A stretch of DNA of 50,227 nucleotides from Candidatus Woesearchaeota archaeon CG1_02_57_44 (GTDB lineage Archaea; Nanobdellota; Nanobdellia; Woesearchaeales; CG1-02-57-44), in contig MNWW01000058.1 of NCBI GenBank assembly GCA_001871415.1, positions 1-50,227 of the forward strand, in the 5' to 3' direction. Below are positions 24,584-33,030 of this stretch, piece by piece. The number at the start of each line of letters is the position of its first letter. The stretch's first letter is position 1. The notes under the pieces were generated by a model that had not been told where the DNA came from, did no database searches, and saw only the letters and a program-made list of their open reading frames with translations. A program made the position numbers and the translations under genes.

Positions 24584-25351
24584 ATGGCAAAGGACTACAC
24601 GCGAGGAGCGCCTCCTCGACGGCTCTACAGGACCAGCAAGCTCGTGCTCGCTGTGCAGCCAGAGGCAGAGGCGTTCCTCTTGCGCATGACGAGCAACAAC
24701 GCGGGCGCGCCACGTACGGCGTTCCTTGACCGCTTCGGAAGGATAGTGGCCACCGCCGACCATACGCTCGTCCCCGCAGCCGGCCGCAGGGGCAATGAAG
24801 CCGACGCTGCCTACCTTGTCATCGAGCGCACGGCCTTCCAGCCATTGATGCTGCATCTCAGGCCATACCTGAAGCTGTGCAGGACGCGCATCTTGCCGAC
24901 GGGCCTGCGATGCTATTGGATGCTGGGCGAGAAAGCAGCGCAAGGTGACGCGGCAACACAGGAGACGGGCGCCAGAACGAGCATCTCATCTGGCGATATC
25001 ACCATCCCGCAGCGCGAGGGCGCGTTGCTCATCACACAGCGCGACCTCGACCAGCGGGCGATAGTCACTGACGAGGAATTCTTGCGCTTTCGGCTGGACA
25101 ACAGCATACCGCTGCATCTTATCGACTACACCGACGAGATGCTCCTGAATATCACAGACGACCCGGAAGAATTCTACGACGCGAAGAAAGGATGCTTCCC
25201 CGGCCAGGAGATCCTCGCGAGGGTCACCAATCTCGCCAAGCCCCCGAGACGCCTTCAGGTCGCAGTGCTCGCAGGTTTGCCGGCAGGATCGCAGGCGAAG
25301 GCAACATCCACGCTCGACGGCAGAGGATTCGTGCTCCTGCCGAATGCGTGA
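24584..25351 (+). CDS. ygfZ: YgfZ/GcvT-like folate-binding protein (Fe-S maintenance)
   Basis: 255 residues. The decisive motif is KKGCFPGQEILARV (about 204-217), the K-G-C-[FY]-x-G-Q-E signature of YgfZ/IBA57. The N-terminal part has AFLDRFGRIVA, equivalent to the usual L(D)xxGR strand. In bacteria and mitochondria this protein supports maturation or repair of certain 4Fe-4S enzymes in a folate-dependent way. It lies next to the IscA fusion gene, which fits an A-type carrier/IBA57 partnership. A TATA-like CATATACC lies near 24554. Confidence 0.85.
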   Translation: MAKDYTRGAPPRRLYRTSKLVLAVQPEAEAFLLRMTSNNAGAPRTAFLDRFGRIVATADHTLVPAAGRRGNEADAAYLVIERTAFQPLMLHLRPYLKLCRTRILPTGLRCYWMLGEKAAQGDAATQETGARTSISSGDITIPQREGALLITQRDLDQRAIVTDEEFLRFRLDNSIPLHLIDYTDEMLLNITDDPEEFYDAKKGCFPGQEILARVTNLAKPPRRLQVAVLAGLPAGSQAKATSTLDGRGFVLLPNA

Positions 25352-25458
25352 GCAGCAGGCAAAGCGGGTCCATGACCTCCTGCAAGGATGACAGAGGATT
25401 TGTGTTCCTACCTAATAGGTGAGCGGCGAGCAGCGGACCATACGCCCAGCGCCGCTAT

Positions 25459-26142
25459 TCAGCCGAAGCTGTTGCCGCACCCGCAGCTCTTGTTGGCGTT
25501 GGGGTTGGTTATCTTGAATCCGGCCCCATTGAGCGTATTCAGGAAGTCTATCTTCGCTCCTTCCAGCATGCTCATGCTCGCCTTGTTGACCACGAACCTG
25601 ACACCGTCCTGCTCGAATTCCAGGTCATCCTCTTCACGAGTGTCCGTGAACTCGAGCGCGTACTGGAACCCTGCGCAGCCGCCCGGCAAGACCTCGACAC
25701 GAAGCCCGTAGGGCGTGCTGTCCTGCTGCGATGCGAACTCCTTGACCTTGGCCGCTGCCGCGCTCGTGATGGTCAGTCCTGTCCGAGGATGACCCTCGTC
25801 AGCGTCGCCGGACGCTATGGCCGCCGCATTGAGTTTAGCCACTGCCGTGTCTATCTCCTCAGGCGTCTTGCCATGCACGGCAAGCCCCTGCTCGAGCGTC
25901 TCCCATGCGCTGGCCCCGCACCCGATGCAATGCACGCCTTCGGCGAGCAATGTCTCGATGACCTCCGGATGCTCGGCGACAATGTCGCCGATGAGCATGT
26001 CCTTGGTGATGGCAGGTGTTTCCCTGCCGGTAGATGCATCCGCAGATGCATCAGGCGCTGTATCCATTGCTGCATCATCGGATGGCAGGTTACTTTGCAT
26101 CGTGGTCGGCTCCGCGCCCTGCTCAGGTGCGGCCTTATCCAC
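25459..26142 (-). CDS. DUF1858-IscA (A-type Fe-S carrier) fusion protein
   Basis: 227 residues from GTG at 26142, six to twelve bases after GAGGGGG and overlapping the ferritin stop; ATG 26100 is an alternative. After a low-complexity N-terminus comes a DUF1858 domain (about 44-104, ITKDMLIGDIVAEHPEVIE then GVHCIGC). An IscA/ErpA domain follows (about 120-227) with the three cluster Cys in GGCAGFQY and SCGCG. A-type carriers pass clusters to target enzymes; DUF1858 occurs alone or in ScdA-like iron-sulfur repair proteins. The fusion suggests cluster handover or repair controlled by the CIGC pair (inference). Confidence 0.9.
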   Translation of the reverse strand: MDKAAPEQGAEPTTMQSNLPSDDAAMDTAPDASADASTGRETPAITKDMLIGDIVAEHPEVIETLLAEGVHCIGCGASAWETLEQGLAVHGKTPEEIDTAVAKLNAAAIASGDADEGHPRTGLTITSAAAAKVKEFASQQDSTPYGLRVEVLPGGCAGFQYALEFTDTREEDDLEFEQDGVRFVVNKASMSMLEGAKIDFLNTLNGAGFKITNPNANKSCGCGNSFG

Positions 26143-26641
26143 TCTTGCCACCCCCTCGCGCGCCAAGCTCCTTGTCGAGCAGGTAGAGCGCGGTGCCCTT
26201 GTCGCCGACAAGCTCTATCTTCTCGATGATGGCCTGCGCCGTGGATTCTTCTTCGACCTGTTCATTGACGTACCATTGCAGGAACGACTCCGTCGCCAGG
26301 TCCTTTTCCTCGCGGGCCAGCGCGACCAGACGATGGATCATGCCGGTCACCTTCTTCTCGTGCTCGAGCGCTGCCTTGAACGCTCCTATGGGGCCGCCAA
26401 AATCCGCAGGGGGGGCATCAAGGGACTTGAGCGTCACCTTGCTGTCTCGGGTATTGATATAGTCATAGATGCGCATGGCATGGGCTAGCTCCTCCTGCGC
26501 CTGCGTCTTCATCCAGGCAGCCATACCCGTGAGGTTCTGCGCTTCAAAATCAGCGGCCATGGCCAGGTACAGATGAGCTGCGTGCAATTCCGCAGTGACC
26601 TGGTCATTGAGCGCGCCGTGCATTCGTTCTGTCAGTTCCAT
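26135..26641 (-). CDS. Ferritin (FtnA-type)
   Basis: 168 residues from ATG at 26641, six bases after AAGGTGA. Four-helix ferritin fold with the ferroxidase ligands in ELHAAHLYLAMAADFE, QAQEELAHAMRIYDYI and the fourth-helix YVNEQVEEE. It oxidises and stores iron, limiting Fenton chemistry. It overlaps the IscA-fusion start, so storage and cluster delivery are coupled. A TATA-like GGTTTAAAACC lies near 26743-26753, giving a leader of about 85 bases. Confidence 0.95.
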   Translation of the reverse strand: MELTERMHGALNDQVTAELHAAHLYLAMAADFEAQNLTGMAAWMKTQAQEELAHAMRIYDYINTRDSKVTLKSLDAPPADFGGPIGAFKAALEHEKKVTGMIHRLVALAREEKDLATESFLQWYVNEQVEEESTAQAIIEKIELVGDKGTALYLLDKELGARGGGKSG

Positions 26642-26734
26642 GATGTTCACCTTTTTTGCTCGCTAATCCTTTCCTGTGACTGTGTCATCCATGGCAGCCC
26701 CATGGCCTGCCTGTACCTGTTGGATCCTAAGGAA

Positions 26735-26756
26735 TCCCTGAGGGTTTTAAACCTTC
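26735..26756 (-). promoter_or_regulatory. Promoter and possible operator of the ferritin-IscA unit
   Basis: GGTTTAAAACC on the minus strand is a TATA candidate. The adjoining bases hold two similar elements, ATCCTAAGGA and ATCCCTGAGGG (plus strand, about 26724-26744), each a short imperfect palindrome. They may bind an iron or peroxide regulator. Confidence 0.4.
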
Positions 26757-26811
26757 TCATACGACGGGGTCGATGCCGAGGACGATGCTCTGCTCCTGCC
26801 TCGGACGCTCA

Positions 26812-27408
26812 TCAACCAAGGTTCCTGCTCGCCTGCTCCCAGTCGATGATGGAGAAGAACGCGTCGATGTAGTCGTTTCGCTTATTCTGGTACTTGAGAT
26901 AGTACGCGTGCTCCCAGACGTCCAGCCCGATGATGGGCGCGAGCCCTTGGCTGAGCGGCGAGTCCTGGTTGGCGGTGCTCATGACGACCAGCTTGCCTTG
27001 CTTGTCCTTGACCAGCCACGCCCAGCCGCTGCCAAAGCGCGTCATGGCGGCTGCCGCGAACTGCTTCCTGAACTCCTCGACACTGCCGAAGGAGGCCTTG
27101 ATGGCATCAGCTATCCTGCCCGTTGGCATGCCGCCATCCTTCTTCAGCAATGACCAGAAGAAGCTGTGGTTCGCGTGCCCGCCGCCATTGTTGCGCACCG
27201 CGGTGCGGATGGCCTCAGGCACCTGGTCGAGCACCTGGAGCAGGTCGTGGACACTTTTCTTCTGCAGGTCAGCATGCCCTTCCAGCGCTGCGTTCAGCTT
27301 GTCCACATAGCCCTGATGATGCTTCGTATGGTGTATCCTCATCGTGGTCTCGTCGATGAAAGGCTCCAGCGCGTTGTAGCTGTATCCCAGTTCAGGCAAT
27401 GTATGCAT
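26812..27408 (-). CDS. sod: Superoxide dismutase (Fe/Mn type)
   Basis: 198 residues from ATG at 27408, five bases after GAGGTGA. Metal ligands are visible: [13 protein letters not shown] (first His), NHSFFWSLL (second His) and [21 protein letters not shown] (Asp and His). The GSGWAWLV motif is also standard. Metal preference cannot be set confidently by eye. It is part of the oxidative-stress island between ferritin and peroxiredoxin. Confidence 0.97.
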   Translation of the reverse strand: MHTLPELGYSYNALEPFIDETTMRIHHTKHHQGYVDKLNAALEGHADLQKKSVHDLLQVLDQVPEAIRTAVRNNGGGHANHSFFWSLLKKDGGMPTGRIADAIKASFGSVEEFRKQFAAAAMTRFGSGWAWLVKDKQGKLVVMSTANQDSPLSQGLAPIIGLDVWEHAYYLKYQNKRNDYIDAFFSIIDWEQASRNLG

Positions 27409-27442
27409 CTCGTTCACCTCGTGTTGATTATCTGATGGTATC

Positions 27443-28015
27443 CTATATCTTCCCTACCAGGTCGATGCCGGGCGTGAGCGTCTTTCCCCCTGGCTTCCAG
27501 CTGGCAGGGCAGACCTGCCCTTTGTGCTCAGCGACGAACTTCGCCGCCTGCACCTTTCGCACCAGCTCTGTCGCGCTGCGTCCGATGTTGTTGCTATTGA
27601 CCTCCATGGCCTGCAGGACACCGTCAGGGTCGATGATGAAGGTGCCTCGCAGCGCCAGCCCCTCCTCCGCAATGTACACATTGTAGCTCTTGGCCACCTC
27701 ACGTTTCGGGTCAGCGAGCATGGGGAATTGTATCTTCTTGATGGCAGGACTGTGGTCATGCCACGCTTTGTGCACGAACTCCGTGTCCGTGCTGATGCTC
27801 AGCACTTCTGCGCCGAGCTTCTGCAATTCCGCGTAGTTGTCCGCGAGCTCAGAGAGCTCTGTCGGGCACACGAACGTGAAGTCGGCTGGATAGAAGAACA
27901 GGATGACCCACTTGCCCCGGTAATCATCAAGACTCACGTCCATGAACTTGTCGTCGTGGTATGCCTTCACGGCGAAGACTGGCGCTGGTTTTCCGATTGT
28001 TGCTGTTTCACACAT
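27443..28015 (-). CDS. 2-Cys peroxiredoxin (AhpC/Prx1 type)
   Basis: 190 residues. The peroxidatic Cys is in [13 protein letters not shown], the resolving Cys in GQVCPASW near the C-terminus, and the supporting Arg in [12 protein letters not shown]. It reduces H2O2 and organic peroxides. AAGGTGAT precedes the ATG. No AhpF gene is visible, so its reductant is probably a thioredoxin system elsewhere. Confidence 0.96.
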   Translation of the reverse strand: MCETATIGKPAPVFAVKAYHDDKFMDVSLDDYRGKWVILFFYPADFTFVCPTELSELADNYAELQKLGAEVLSISTDTEFVHKAWHDHSPAIKKIQFPMLADPKREVAKSYNVYIAEEGLALRGTFIIDPDGVLQAMEVNSNNIGRSATELVRKVQAAKFVAEHKGQVCPASWKPGGKTLTPGIDLVGKI

Positions 28016-28128
28016 TTGATATCACCTTTTTGCTAATTGCTACTTGCTCAACGCTACTCTTGATGGTAAAGCGGATGCGATGCTGATAGTGTCCCCTCTC
28101 TTCGATGCCAGGCGGTTATGTGCGCCGT

Positions 28129-28785
28129 TCATGGCCACGTCGCCTCCAACGCGTCGCTGAATGCGCCCGCCTGTGCGATGATAGAAATTGGCCTGCGCTG
28201 GCTAGGTTTCTCGAACTCCTGCAGCGGTGCTGGCAGCGATGCGGTATCGCCAGGCAGCCCGATAGCAATCATGCAATGCACATCATGGCCATCGGGAACC
28301 TGCAGGTTCTTGCGGGCCAATGCAGCGTCAAAGCCACCCATGGCGTGTGTGATCAGGCCCATGGCAGTCGCCTGCAGCATAAGGTTCTGTCTCGCCGCGC
28401 CCGTGTCATAGGCATGACCAGGAAAATCTTTTTCATTGTGCGTGTAGACCTTCCTGCTCAGCACGCAGATGAGCGCGCCGGCATTGGCGACCCATGACTT
28501 GTTGGCATCCATGAGCGTGTCAAAGAACAATGGCCAGTCTGAAGTTTCCGCACGCGCATACAAGAATCTCCAGGGCTGCGCGTTGAAACTGCTTGGCGCC
28601 CAGCGTGCGGCCTCGAAGAGCGTATGCAACTGCTCTACGTTGACGCCTGGCTTCATCGCTCGCGGCGACCAGCGTTGCGCGAACAGAGGAAGCACTCCAG
28701 AGGATAGCGGACGCACGCTGAGCGTTGCGTCAGCAGACGCCGGGATAGCCTTATTGCCGGGTTCACCAATGGGAGCAGCGCTCAT
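28129..28785 (-). CDS. Nitroreductase-family FMN oxidoreductase
   Basis: 218 residues. Family motifs are RWSPRAM at the N-terminus (the usual R-R/S-x-R/P FMN contact), FEAARWAPSSFNAQPWRF and the AMGL-x(2)-HAMGGFD stretch before the C-terminal strand. These enzymes use NAD(P)H to reduce quinones or nitro compounds. Its ATG overlaps the stop of the PrxQ gene upstream, tying it to peroxide defence. Confidence 0.92.
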   Translation of the reverse strand: MSAAPIGEPGNKAIPASADATLSVRPLSSGVLPLFAQRWSPRAMKPGVNVEQLHTLFEAARWAPSSFNAQPWRFLYARAETSDWPLFFDTLMDANKSWVANAGALICVLSRKVYTHNEKDFPGHAYDTGAARQNLMLQATAMGLITHAMGGFDAALARKNLQVPDGHDVHCMIAIGLPGDTASLPAPLQEFEKPSQRRPISIIAQAGAFSDALEATWP

Positions 28786-29285
28786 GCGCTCACCTCCCCA
28801 AGATAGGAAAGCACATCCTGTGCATGCCCCTGCGCCTTGACATCATCATAGCGCTTGAGCAGGCGCTTGTCCTTGTCCAGCAGGAACGTGGTGCGATGGA
28901 TACCATCGAACGTGCGGCCCATGAATTGTTTGGGACCGTATACACCCCATCGCCTGCAGACGCTGAACCCCGGATCGCTGAGCAGCGGGAACGTGAGCCC
29001 GTGCTTCTCGCAGAAGCTCGCCTTGCTCTTCTCATCGCCGCCCCCGATGCCAATGATACTCGCCCCAAGCTGCGTGAGCGCGGGCAACGTCCTCTGGAAC
29101 TCCTGCGCCTCGATGGTGCAGCCGGGGGTGTTATCCTTTGGATAGAAATAGACGATCGCATAGGGGGTCGTGATGGCGCTCAGCGCATACAGCCTGCCGT
29201 CCCTGTCGGGCAGGGAGAAATCCGGAGCCACGCCTCCTTTGTCCAGTCTCGTCGAGCGTGTTGTGTGATTATTCGTGTGTCCCAT
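28782..29285 (-). CDS. Peroxiredoxin, PrxQ/Bcp type
   Basis: 167 residues. The peroxidatic Cys lies in YFYPKDNTPGCTIEAQEF. The usual Bcp resolving Cys five residues later is absent (IEAQE instead of CExxx), so it may act as a 1-Cys enzyme or use C87 or C104 downstream. The thioredoxin fold continues with GIGGGDEKSKASFCEKHGL and TTFLLDKDKRL. It overlaps the nitroreductase start by four bases. Confidence 0.93.
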   Translation of the reverse strand: MGHTNNHTTRSTRLDKGGVAPDFSLPDRDGRLYALSAITTPYAIVYFYPKDNTPGCTIEAQEFQRTLPALTQLGASIIGIGGGDEKSKASFCEKHGLTFPLLSDPGFSVCRRWGVYGPKQFMGRTFDGIHRTTFLLDKDKRLLKRYDDVKAQGHAQDVLSYLGEVSA

Positions 29286-29375
29286 GTCTCTTCACTTCTT
29301 CATCCATCAACCTGAATCAACCCTTGACCAATGTCTGCGCAATGCCCGGTCGCACTACGTCTGCGCAATGCACGA

Positions 29376-29624
29376 TCACAGCCTGATGCTCACCGTACCT
29401 TCCTGCAGGATGCATTGGCAGCAGAGCCGTTCGTCGTCAGCAAGTCCCATCTGCAGCTCCATCTCGTTCTTGGGGCCGAGATGCTGCATGCCTGACTCTA
29501 CCGTCACTCTGCAGGTCCCGCACATACCGCTGCGACAGCCGAAGGGGATCCCCAGCTCTTCGCACGCGTCCTTGATGGGGCCGTCGACAGCCATGCTGAT
29601 GCCATTCACCTGCAATGTAGCCAT
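29376..29624 (-). CDS. 2Fe-2S ferredoxin (plant/adrenodoxin-like fold)
   Basis: 82 residues. Cluster ligands are C-x4-C-x2-C in GCRSGMCGTCRV and the fourth Cys in LCCQCILQEG. Low-molecular-weight electron carrier. Located four bases downstream of the PerR/Fur gene, so co-transcribed with it. The partner could be the nitroreductase or a distant reductase (inference). Confidence 0.94.
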   Translation of the reverse strand: MATLQVNGISMAVDGPIKDACEELGIPFGCRSGMCGTCRVTVESGMQHLGPKNEMELQMGLADDERLCCQCILQEGTVSIRL

Positions 29625-29628
29625 GCGA

Positions 29629-30072
29629 TCACGCCTTGACCTGCTTGCCGCAGTCCTTGCACGTGCCTTCTATGGTGACCGACACGCGCTTTGCGGAAAA
29701 TCCACAGGGCAACTTGCGAAGCGCACGATCACGGACAGCGCCGTGAACCTGAGTTTGCTGAGCGTCCAGTATCTTCCCACAGCGTGTGCAGAGCAGATGC
29801 CCATGCTCCCCCACCTGCCCATCAAACCGATATTCGCCATGTAGTGAGATCCTGCGTATCTGGCCTGATTCGGCCATGCGATTGAGATTGCGATAGATGG
29901 TGGCGAGCGATACTTGCGGAAGTGTCTTGCTCACCTCACGATAGACTTCTTCTGCCGTAGGATGTGACTGCACGCTCATCAGGTAGTCCATGATCTTTTG
30001 GCGCTGGACCGTATTGCGGCAGCCGGCGTCAGGTGCGCAATCAGGAAGCTCTGCGCTCTTATTGATAACCAT
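29629..30072 (-). CDS. Fur/PerR-family regulator
   Basis: 147 residues from ATG at 30072, 26 bp below TTTTATATAATAGG (leaderless); the longer ORF in the track overlaps that promoter. The winged helix includes HPTAEEVYREVSKTLPQVS and ATIYRNLNRMAESGQIRRI. Regulatory-metal residues are in HGEYRFDGQVGEHGHLLC, and structural zinc is held by CTRC and CKDC. Lacking a clear extra ferrous-sensing pattern, PerR is preferred over Fur because the downstream genes are peroxide and superoxide defence. Probable regulator of the whole 25459-30072 island. Confidence 0.93.
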   Translation of the reverse strand: MVINKSAELPDCAPDAGCRNTVQRQKIMDYLMSVQSHPTAEEVYREVSKTLPQVSLATIYRNLNRMAESGQIRRISLHGEYRFDGQVGEHGHLLCTRCGKILDAQQTQVHGAVRDRALRKLPCGFSAKRVSVTIEGTCKDCGKQVKA

Positions 30073-30090
30073 TATTATTTGGGAATGTCT

Positions 30091-30104
30091 CCTATTATAT
30101 AAAA
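30091..30104 (-). promoter_or_regulatory. TATA box of the PerR/Fur gene
   Basis: TTTTATATAATAGG on the minus strand, centred at 30098, 26 bp before ATG 30072. The start region (CATTATTATT and TTATTGATAAC) is AT-rich and could hold the regulator's own site. Confidence 0.7.
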
Positions 30105-30205
30105 CTTGTGAAGGACGGTAGCGCACGCAAGGATGGAGGCAGGACCCAAACAGGAAGCCTTTGCATCCACAAAGCATATTAATACCCAAAGTGAAGCGAG
30201 ACTCC

Positions 30206-30787
30206 ATGGCAAGACTCAAAGGCGCCCCTTTAGCGATATCCGGCGCCATTATCGCGGCATTTGGCTACTTTGTCCAGCTCAAGACCGGCACCATGAAACT
30301 GATAATCTTTGAATTGATAGGCGTAGTCATGCTGCTCGTCGGACTGTTTCGCCTGCGCGGCGAGCGCGCGGCGGCAAGCCAGCAGAAGCAGGCGCGTGAG
30401 CATGCGCGTGCGCAGCAATTGCAGGCAGAGAGAGCAAGGCATCAGGCGCAGCAGCATCCGCTTGTGTCATCCCACCCACAGCAGGCGCCACAGCAGGCGA
30501 GACAGGCACCTGCGCAGCAGCACAACACGCAACAGACGCCTGCCACAGCGCAAGCGCATCTATCGCAAAGCGTCCATCAGGCGACCCAACACCCTCTTCC
30601 AGTCCATCAGTCGGCGCAGCGCCCAGCGCAGAGAAATGCGGCGCAACCTGATCAAAGACAACCTGCACCAGGCCATGCCCGCGTGCGCACCGGTCATTGT
30701 CCCATCTGCCATGGTATCCTGTATCCAGGCGCGACCAGGTGCGGCTCCTGCGGTGTCACGTTCCATCAGCCCTATAAGGGGATATGA
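30206..30787 (+). CDS. Membrane protein with Gln/His-rich linker and C-terminal zinc ribbon
   Basis: 193 residues from ATG at 30206, 26 bp below CATATTAATAC (leaderless). Two membrane helices (about 8-22 and 30-47) are followed by a long basic then Gln/His/Ala/Pro-rich linker (about 55-160) and a zinc ribbon with CPICHG and CGSCG near the end. The linker composition resembles a flexible or helical tether. The topology suggests a cytoplasmic zinc ribbon held at the membrane. I do not recognise the family. Confidence 0.75.
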   Translation: MARLKGAPLAISGAIIAAFGYFVQLKTGTMKLIIFELIGVVMLLVGLFRLRGERAAASQQKQAREHARAQQLQAERARHQAQQHPLVSSHPQQAPQQARQAPAQQHNTQQTPATAQAHLSQSVHQATQHPLPVHQSAQRPAQRNAAQPDQRQPAPGHARVRTGHCPICHGILYPGATRCGSCGVTFHQPYKGI

Positions 30788-30851
30788 ACACAGCAGAAAT
30801 GACTGGGCGTACCGCACAAATTATTTAATCATTGACTGGTTCTTTGGACGG

Positions 30852-31136
30852 ATGCAAAGCACACAGCAAGCATCGCAGTTGGAACACTATGATGCGCTGG
30901 CAGAACACATAGTACTCCAAGGCATGGACGCCAGTCAGCTTGAGCAGGTCGCTTCCTACAGGCCGGGTATGACCTTCCAGGATGTGGCAGGTGCTGTGCA
31001 GGCAGCTGGGCCTGCTGCTGCTGCAAGAGGGTTTGAAGCAGCAATCGCCGCGATGGCGACGAACCTGGCCCAAGTCGTTGAGATAGATGCCACGGTATCT
31101 CTGCCAGAGTATGTCATTCTACTCAGAGAGCTATAG
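30852..31136 (+). CDS. Small uncharacterised Ala/Gln-rich protein
   Basis: 94 residues from ATG at 30852, about 26 bp below AATTATTTAATC. It corresponds to the 3' part of the 246-residue ORF in the track, whose front is a shadow of the preceding gene. Mostly helical, with an Ala-rich helix (GAVQAAGPAAAARGFEAA) and a strand-like end. No motif recognised. Confidence 0.5.
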   Translation: MQSTQQASQLEHYDALAEHIVLQGMDASQLEQVASYRPGMTFQDVAGAVQAAGPAAAARGFEAAIAAMATNLAQVVEIDATVSLPEYVILLREL

Positions 31137-31206
31137 CGATTTCTGACAAGGGAGCGCGCCGCGAGAGATAGCAAACGAGCGGCAGGTATCGATGACCACA
31201 GCAGCG

Positions 31207-32289
31207 CTACGGCTTTCTTGACAGCTGCCGCTTGAGATTCTTCAGGGCTTCCTTGACAGAGGCATACGGGCCCCATCCCTTGGCATCGGCCTGGACTTTG
31301 CCCTTCTTGCCGGTGAGCGTCGCTTGGGTGCGCGTCAGACGCTTCTCCTTGACATGCTCCTTGAAGAAACTGAGCTTCACGCGCAGCCTGCCTTCACCTT
31401 CCCTGCGGCCCATGTCATCGGAGAAGCTGGCGAGCTCGCCCTGCACACGGGAGCGCTCGAACGGATCAAGATCCTGCAATCCTTGCGCTTCCACTTCCAG
31501 GCCGCTTGTCGTATCCTTTGCCTCAGCAAGGGGCCTGAGCAAATCGTGCTTCGTGATGATGCCTGCGAGCAGGTCACCGTCAACAACAGGAATGGCTGTG
31601 ATGCTCTTATCCACCATGATGCCGATGACTTTTTGCACTGTATCATCAGGCGTGCAGGTGATGGGCTGCCTGGTCATGATGTCCTTGACCCTGACCTTGG
31701 CCATCTTGACTTTTTCGCCAGCGAGATCGCCCTTGCGCATCTTATGCTGCGGTCCGTACTTGGTGACCATATCGTGCAGCGTGATGATGCCCTCAAGCTT
31801 CTTGTCCAAGACGACAGGCGCGCGCGAGATGTTCTTGTGTCTAAAGAGCGCGAGCACGGATCCAATGCTCTGATCAGGAGTGACGATGGCGGGCTTGGCG
31901 GTCATGAAGTGCTTGACCTTGCGCTTGCCAAAGTCTTCCTTTGCCATGCAGGAGAGCACATGATCGTCAGTGACGACACCAAGCGGCTTGTTGCGGTCAG
32001 CGATGGCAACAGATTTCTTCTGGCTGCCAAGAAAAACAGCCGCCGCGTCAGCGACCGTGGCTTTGGGCGAGAGCACCGGTGTATGTGTGAGGATATCGCT
32101 GGCCGTGCCCTGTTCCAGACGGCTCCTGACGATATCGCGCTCCGTGAGCGTGCCAGTAGGCTTGCCATCCTCAATGACAATGAGCGCGGGCTGCTGCTTG
32201 ACTTTTTCCAGCGCGACAGCAATGGGCGTTGATCCAGGAATCGCTTCAGCAGCCAGTAGCCCGCAGTCAGCCAGGGAGATATCGTTCAT
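31207..32289 (-). CDS. Multi-CBS-domain protein with basic C-terminal domain
   Basis: 360 residues from ATG at 32289, 26 bp below TTATTAAT (leaderless). Four CBS motifs are seen as repeating units: KPTGTLTERDIVRSRL, KPLGVVTDDHVLSCM, KLEGIITLHDMV and LLAGIITKHDLL, so residues 1-275 form two Bateman modules that would bind adenosine ligands. The last ~85 residues (from FERSRVQGELASF) form a basic alpha/beta domain with VKLSFFKEHVK and SVKEALKNLKRQL, reminiscent of hibernation-promoting-factor-like domains. An adenylate-sensing ribosome or RNA-binding role is therefore plausible but unproven. Confidence 0.85.
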   Translation of the reverse strand: MNDISLADCGLLAAEAIPGSTPIAVALEKVKQQPALIVIEDGKPTGTLTERDIVRSRLEQGTASDILTHTPVLSPKATVADAAAVFLGSQKKSVAIADRNKPLGVVTDDHVLSCMAKEDFGKRKVKHFMTAKPAIVTPDQSIGSVLALFRHKNISRAPVVLDKKLEGIITLHDMVTKYGPQHKMRKGDLAGEKVKMAKVRVKDIMTRQPITCTPDDTVQKVIGIMVDKSITAIPVVDGDLLAGIITKHDLLRPLAEAKDTTSGLEVEAQGLQDLDPFERSRVQGELASFSDDMGRREGEGRLRVKLSFFKEHVKEKRLTRTQATLTGKKGKVQADAKGWGPYASVKEALKNLKRQLSRKP

Positions 32290-32415
32290 AGAAAGACGCA
32301 AGTGACAGTGATTAATAACATTTGTTGTTGGCATTGCTCGGATTCGGATAGCCGCCAATGACCAACAAGGTACAATAAGCCGTGCGTATGATGAGCAGTG
32401 GCAGCTCAGCGCGTT

Positions 32416-32982
32416 TCAGCACTGTTTCCTATCCAGGACTGCTGCGGCATCCTTGAGCAGCTGCTGCGTCTCAGGAAACACTACCAGCGCAAGCGCATCC
32501 TGCAGACCGACCCACCTGAAAGCAGTATGTTCGGGAGATAGGCAGACGTCGCAGTCCGCTTTCGCGAGAAAGTAAGCCACGGTCTTTGGATGCCTTCCTG
32601 CAGCGTCTTCATAGGTATACGTTATCTCTGTGTAGAAATCCTCAAGACCTGATGCCATTGCGGTCTCGCCGATGCCCGTCTCTTCCTGTAATTCACGAAG
32701 CGCTGCTATCCTGTCTAGCTGACTGTCAACATGCCCCTTTGGAAGGTCCCAATGCCCTTTGGCGCTCTTGATGAGCAAGAATTCGGGCGCGCACTGCGCC
32801 TGTGCATCAGGTCTATGCCCGCCAGAAGCATTATGGCAGTGCCGGTAGATAATCACTCCAGCAGAGCGCTCATGGTCTATGCGTGCAGAATTTGCAGGAT
32901 GTGGTGCTTGAGCGCCTGCGCACTCGGGACCATGCCCCTCACTGGCGTGCGAATCAGCGCATCCTTTTTTAGGCATAACCAT
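32416..32982 (-). CDS. Nudix hydrolase
   Basis: 188 residues. The Nudix box is LPKGHVDSQLDRIAALRELQEETGI. The catalytic REL-x-EE core is intact, but compared with the consensus G-x5-E-x7-REUxEExGU the segment between Gly and Arg is one residue short and lacks the first Glu. The core beta strands (AGVIIYR, EFLLIKSAKGHWDLPKGH) fit a diadenosine-polyphosphatase-like member. The N-terminal 40 residues are a divergent extension. CTATTTAAAC near 33008-33017 is the likely promoter. Confidence 0.87.
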   Translation of the reverse strand: MVMPKKGCADSHASEGHGPECAGAQAPHPANSARIDHERSAGVIIYRHCHNASGGHRPDAQAQCAPEFLLIKSAKGHWDLPKGHVDSQLDRIAALRELQEETGIGETAMASGLEDFYTEITYTYEDAAGRHPKTVAYFLAKADCDVCLSPEHTAFRWVGLQDALALVVFPETQQLLKDAAAVLDRKQC

Positions 32983-33030
32983 GCTCTTTAAAAGGATGCA
33001 GAACTGGTTTAAATAGCCATTGCGAAATTA

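Noticed and set aside
30396-30851. Front part of the 246-residue ORF
   Set aside because: It is out of frame with the zinc-ribbon membrane protein, which has its own promoter and motifs; only the region from 30852 is retained as a small gene.
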